Shown here: positions 5,360-5,425 of the stretch, one piece after another | How the letters are laid out: every line of letters starts with the position of its first letter | Position numbering within the stretch: the stretch's first letter is position 1 | Assembly: GCA_017861095.1 (NCBI GenBank) | Contig: JAGFXI010000326.1 | Coordinates: forward strand, 1-5,425 | Direction of reading: 5' to 3' | Source: Deltaproteobacteria bacterium | GTDB lineage: Bacteria; Desulfobacterota; Syntrophobacteria; BM002 | Length of the DNA: 5,425 bases | Position numbers and translations under genes: made by a program | Notes under the pieces: model-generated | Seen by the model: the letters and a program-made list of their open reading frames with translations, nothing else | What the model was told of the DNA's origin: nothing | Databases searched by the model: none

Positions 5360-5425
5360 GCCATAACAGCCAACTCTATGCTATCCGTTTCTCGTATACG
5401 TTCCAAACTTCACAACACCAGAGAC

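Noticed and set aside
5360..5425. C-terminal end of a minus-strand gene entering from the right edge
   Set aside because: The terminator downstream suggests such a gene, and two frames stay open for about 14 codons before a TAG, but nothing in them identifies a protein or decides the frame.

Overview
The window holds five complete protein genes. All lie on the minus strand, so transcription runs from the right edge towards the left edge. In that order they are: a metallo-beta-lactamase-fold hydrolase of the COG1237 type (5248 to 4325), an exported TPR-PDZ-TPR protein (4017 to 2488), an APH-fold kinase resembling N-acetylhexosamine kinases (2343 to 1174), a DOMON-like protein (1177 to 638) and a MarR-family repressor (529 to 65). 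No tRNA, rRNA, CRISPR array, transposase or phage gene is visible. The DNA is G+C-rich in the genes and clearly more A+T-rich only around 535-590 and 5330-5425.

The organism looks like a Gram-negative-type bacterium: strong AGGAG/GGAGG ribosome binding sites, a sigma70-type promoter, and an exported TPR/PDZ protein. The mix of a COG1237 hydrolase and a TPR-PDZ protein would suit Desulfobacterota or a related deep-branching group. This is a weak inference, because none of the genes is a taxonomic marker.

Layout. Right edge (5249-5425): a minus-strand intrinsic terminator that probably ends a gene outside the window, then a possible promoter and a good ribosome binding site for the hydrolase. 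Between 4018 and 4324 is a 307-base gap with a long hairpin just after the hydrolase stop and a candidate promoter for the TPR-PDZ gene. Between 2344 and 2487 is a 144-base gap with a perfect 7-bp inverted repeat of TTGAC-N4-GTCAA form in front of the kinase. The kinase and DOMON-like genes overlap by ATGA and are almost certainly cotranscribed and translationally coupled. Between 530 and 637 is the best regulatory region of the window: a TTGACA-N17-TATAGT promoter, a TAGTT/AACTA dyad over its -10 box, and a perfect 18-bp tandem duplication upstream.

How the genes may work together: only the kinase/DOMON pair has physical evidence of joint function. A sugar-related role is inferred from the kinase's resemblance to hexosamine kinases. 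The MarR gene has its own apparently autoregulated promoter, and its target may be a gene beyond the left edge. The hydrolase and the TPR-PDZ gene appear to be separate transcription units. I see no clear new defence or mobile system. The most distinctive signals are the tandem repeat, the palindrome before the kinase, and the coupled kinase/DOMON pair.
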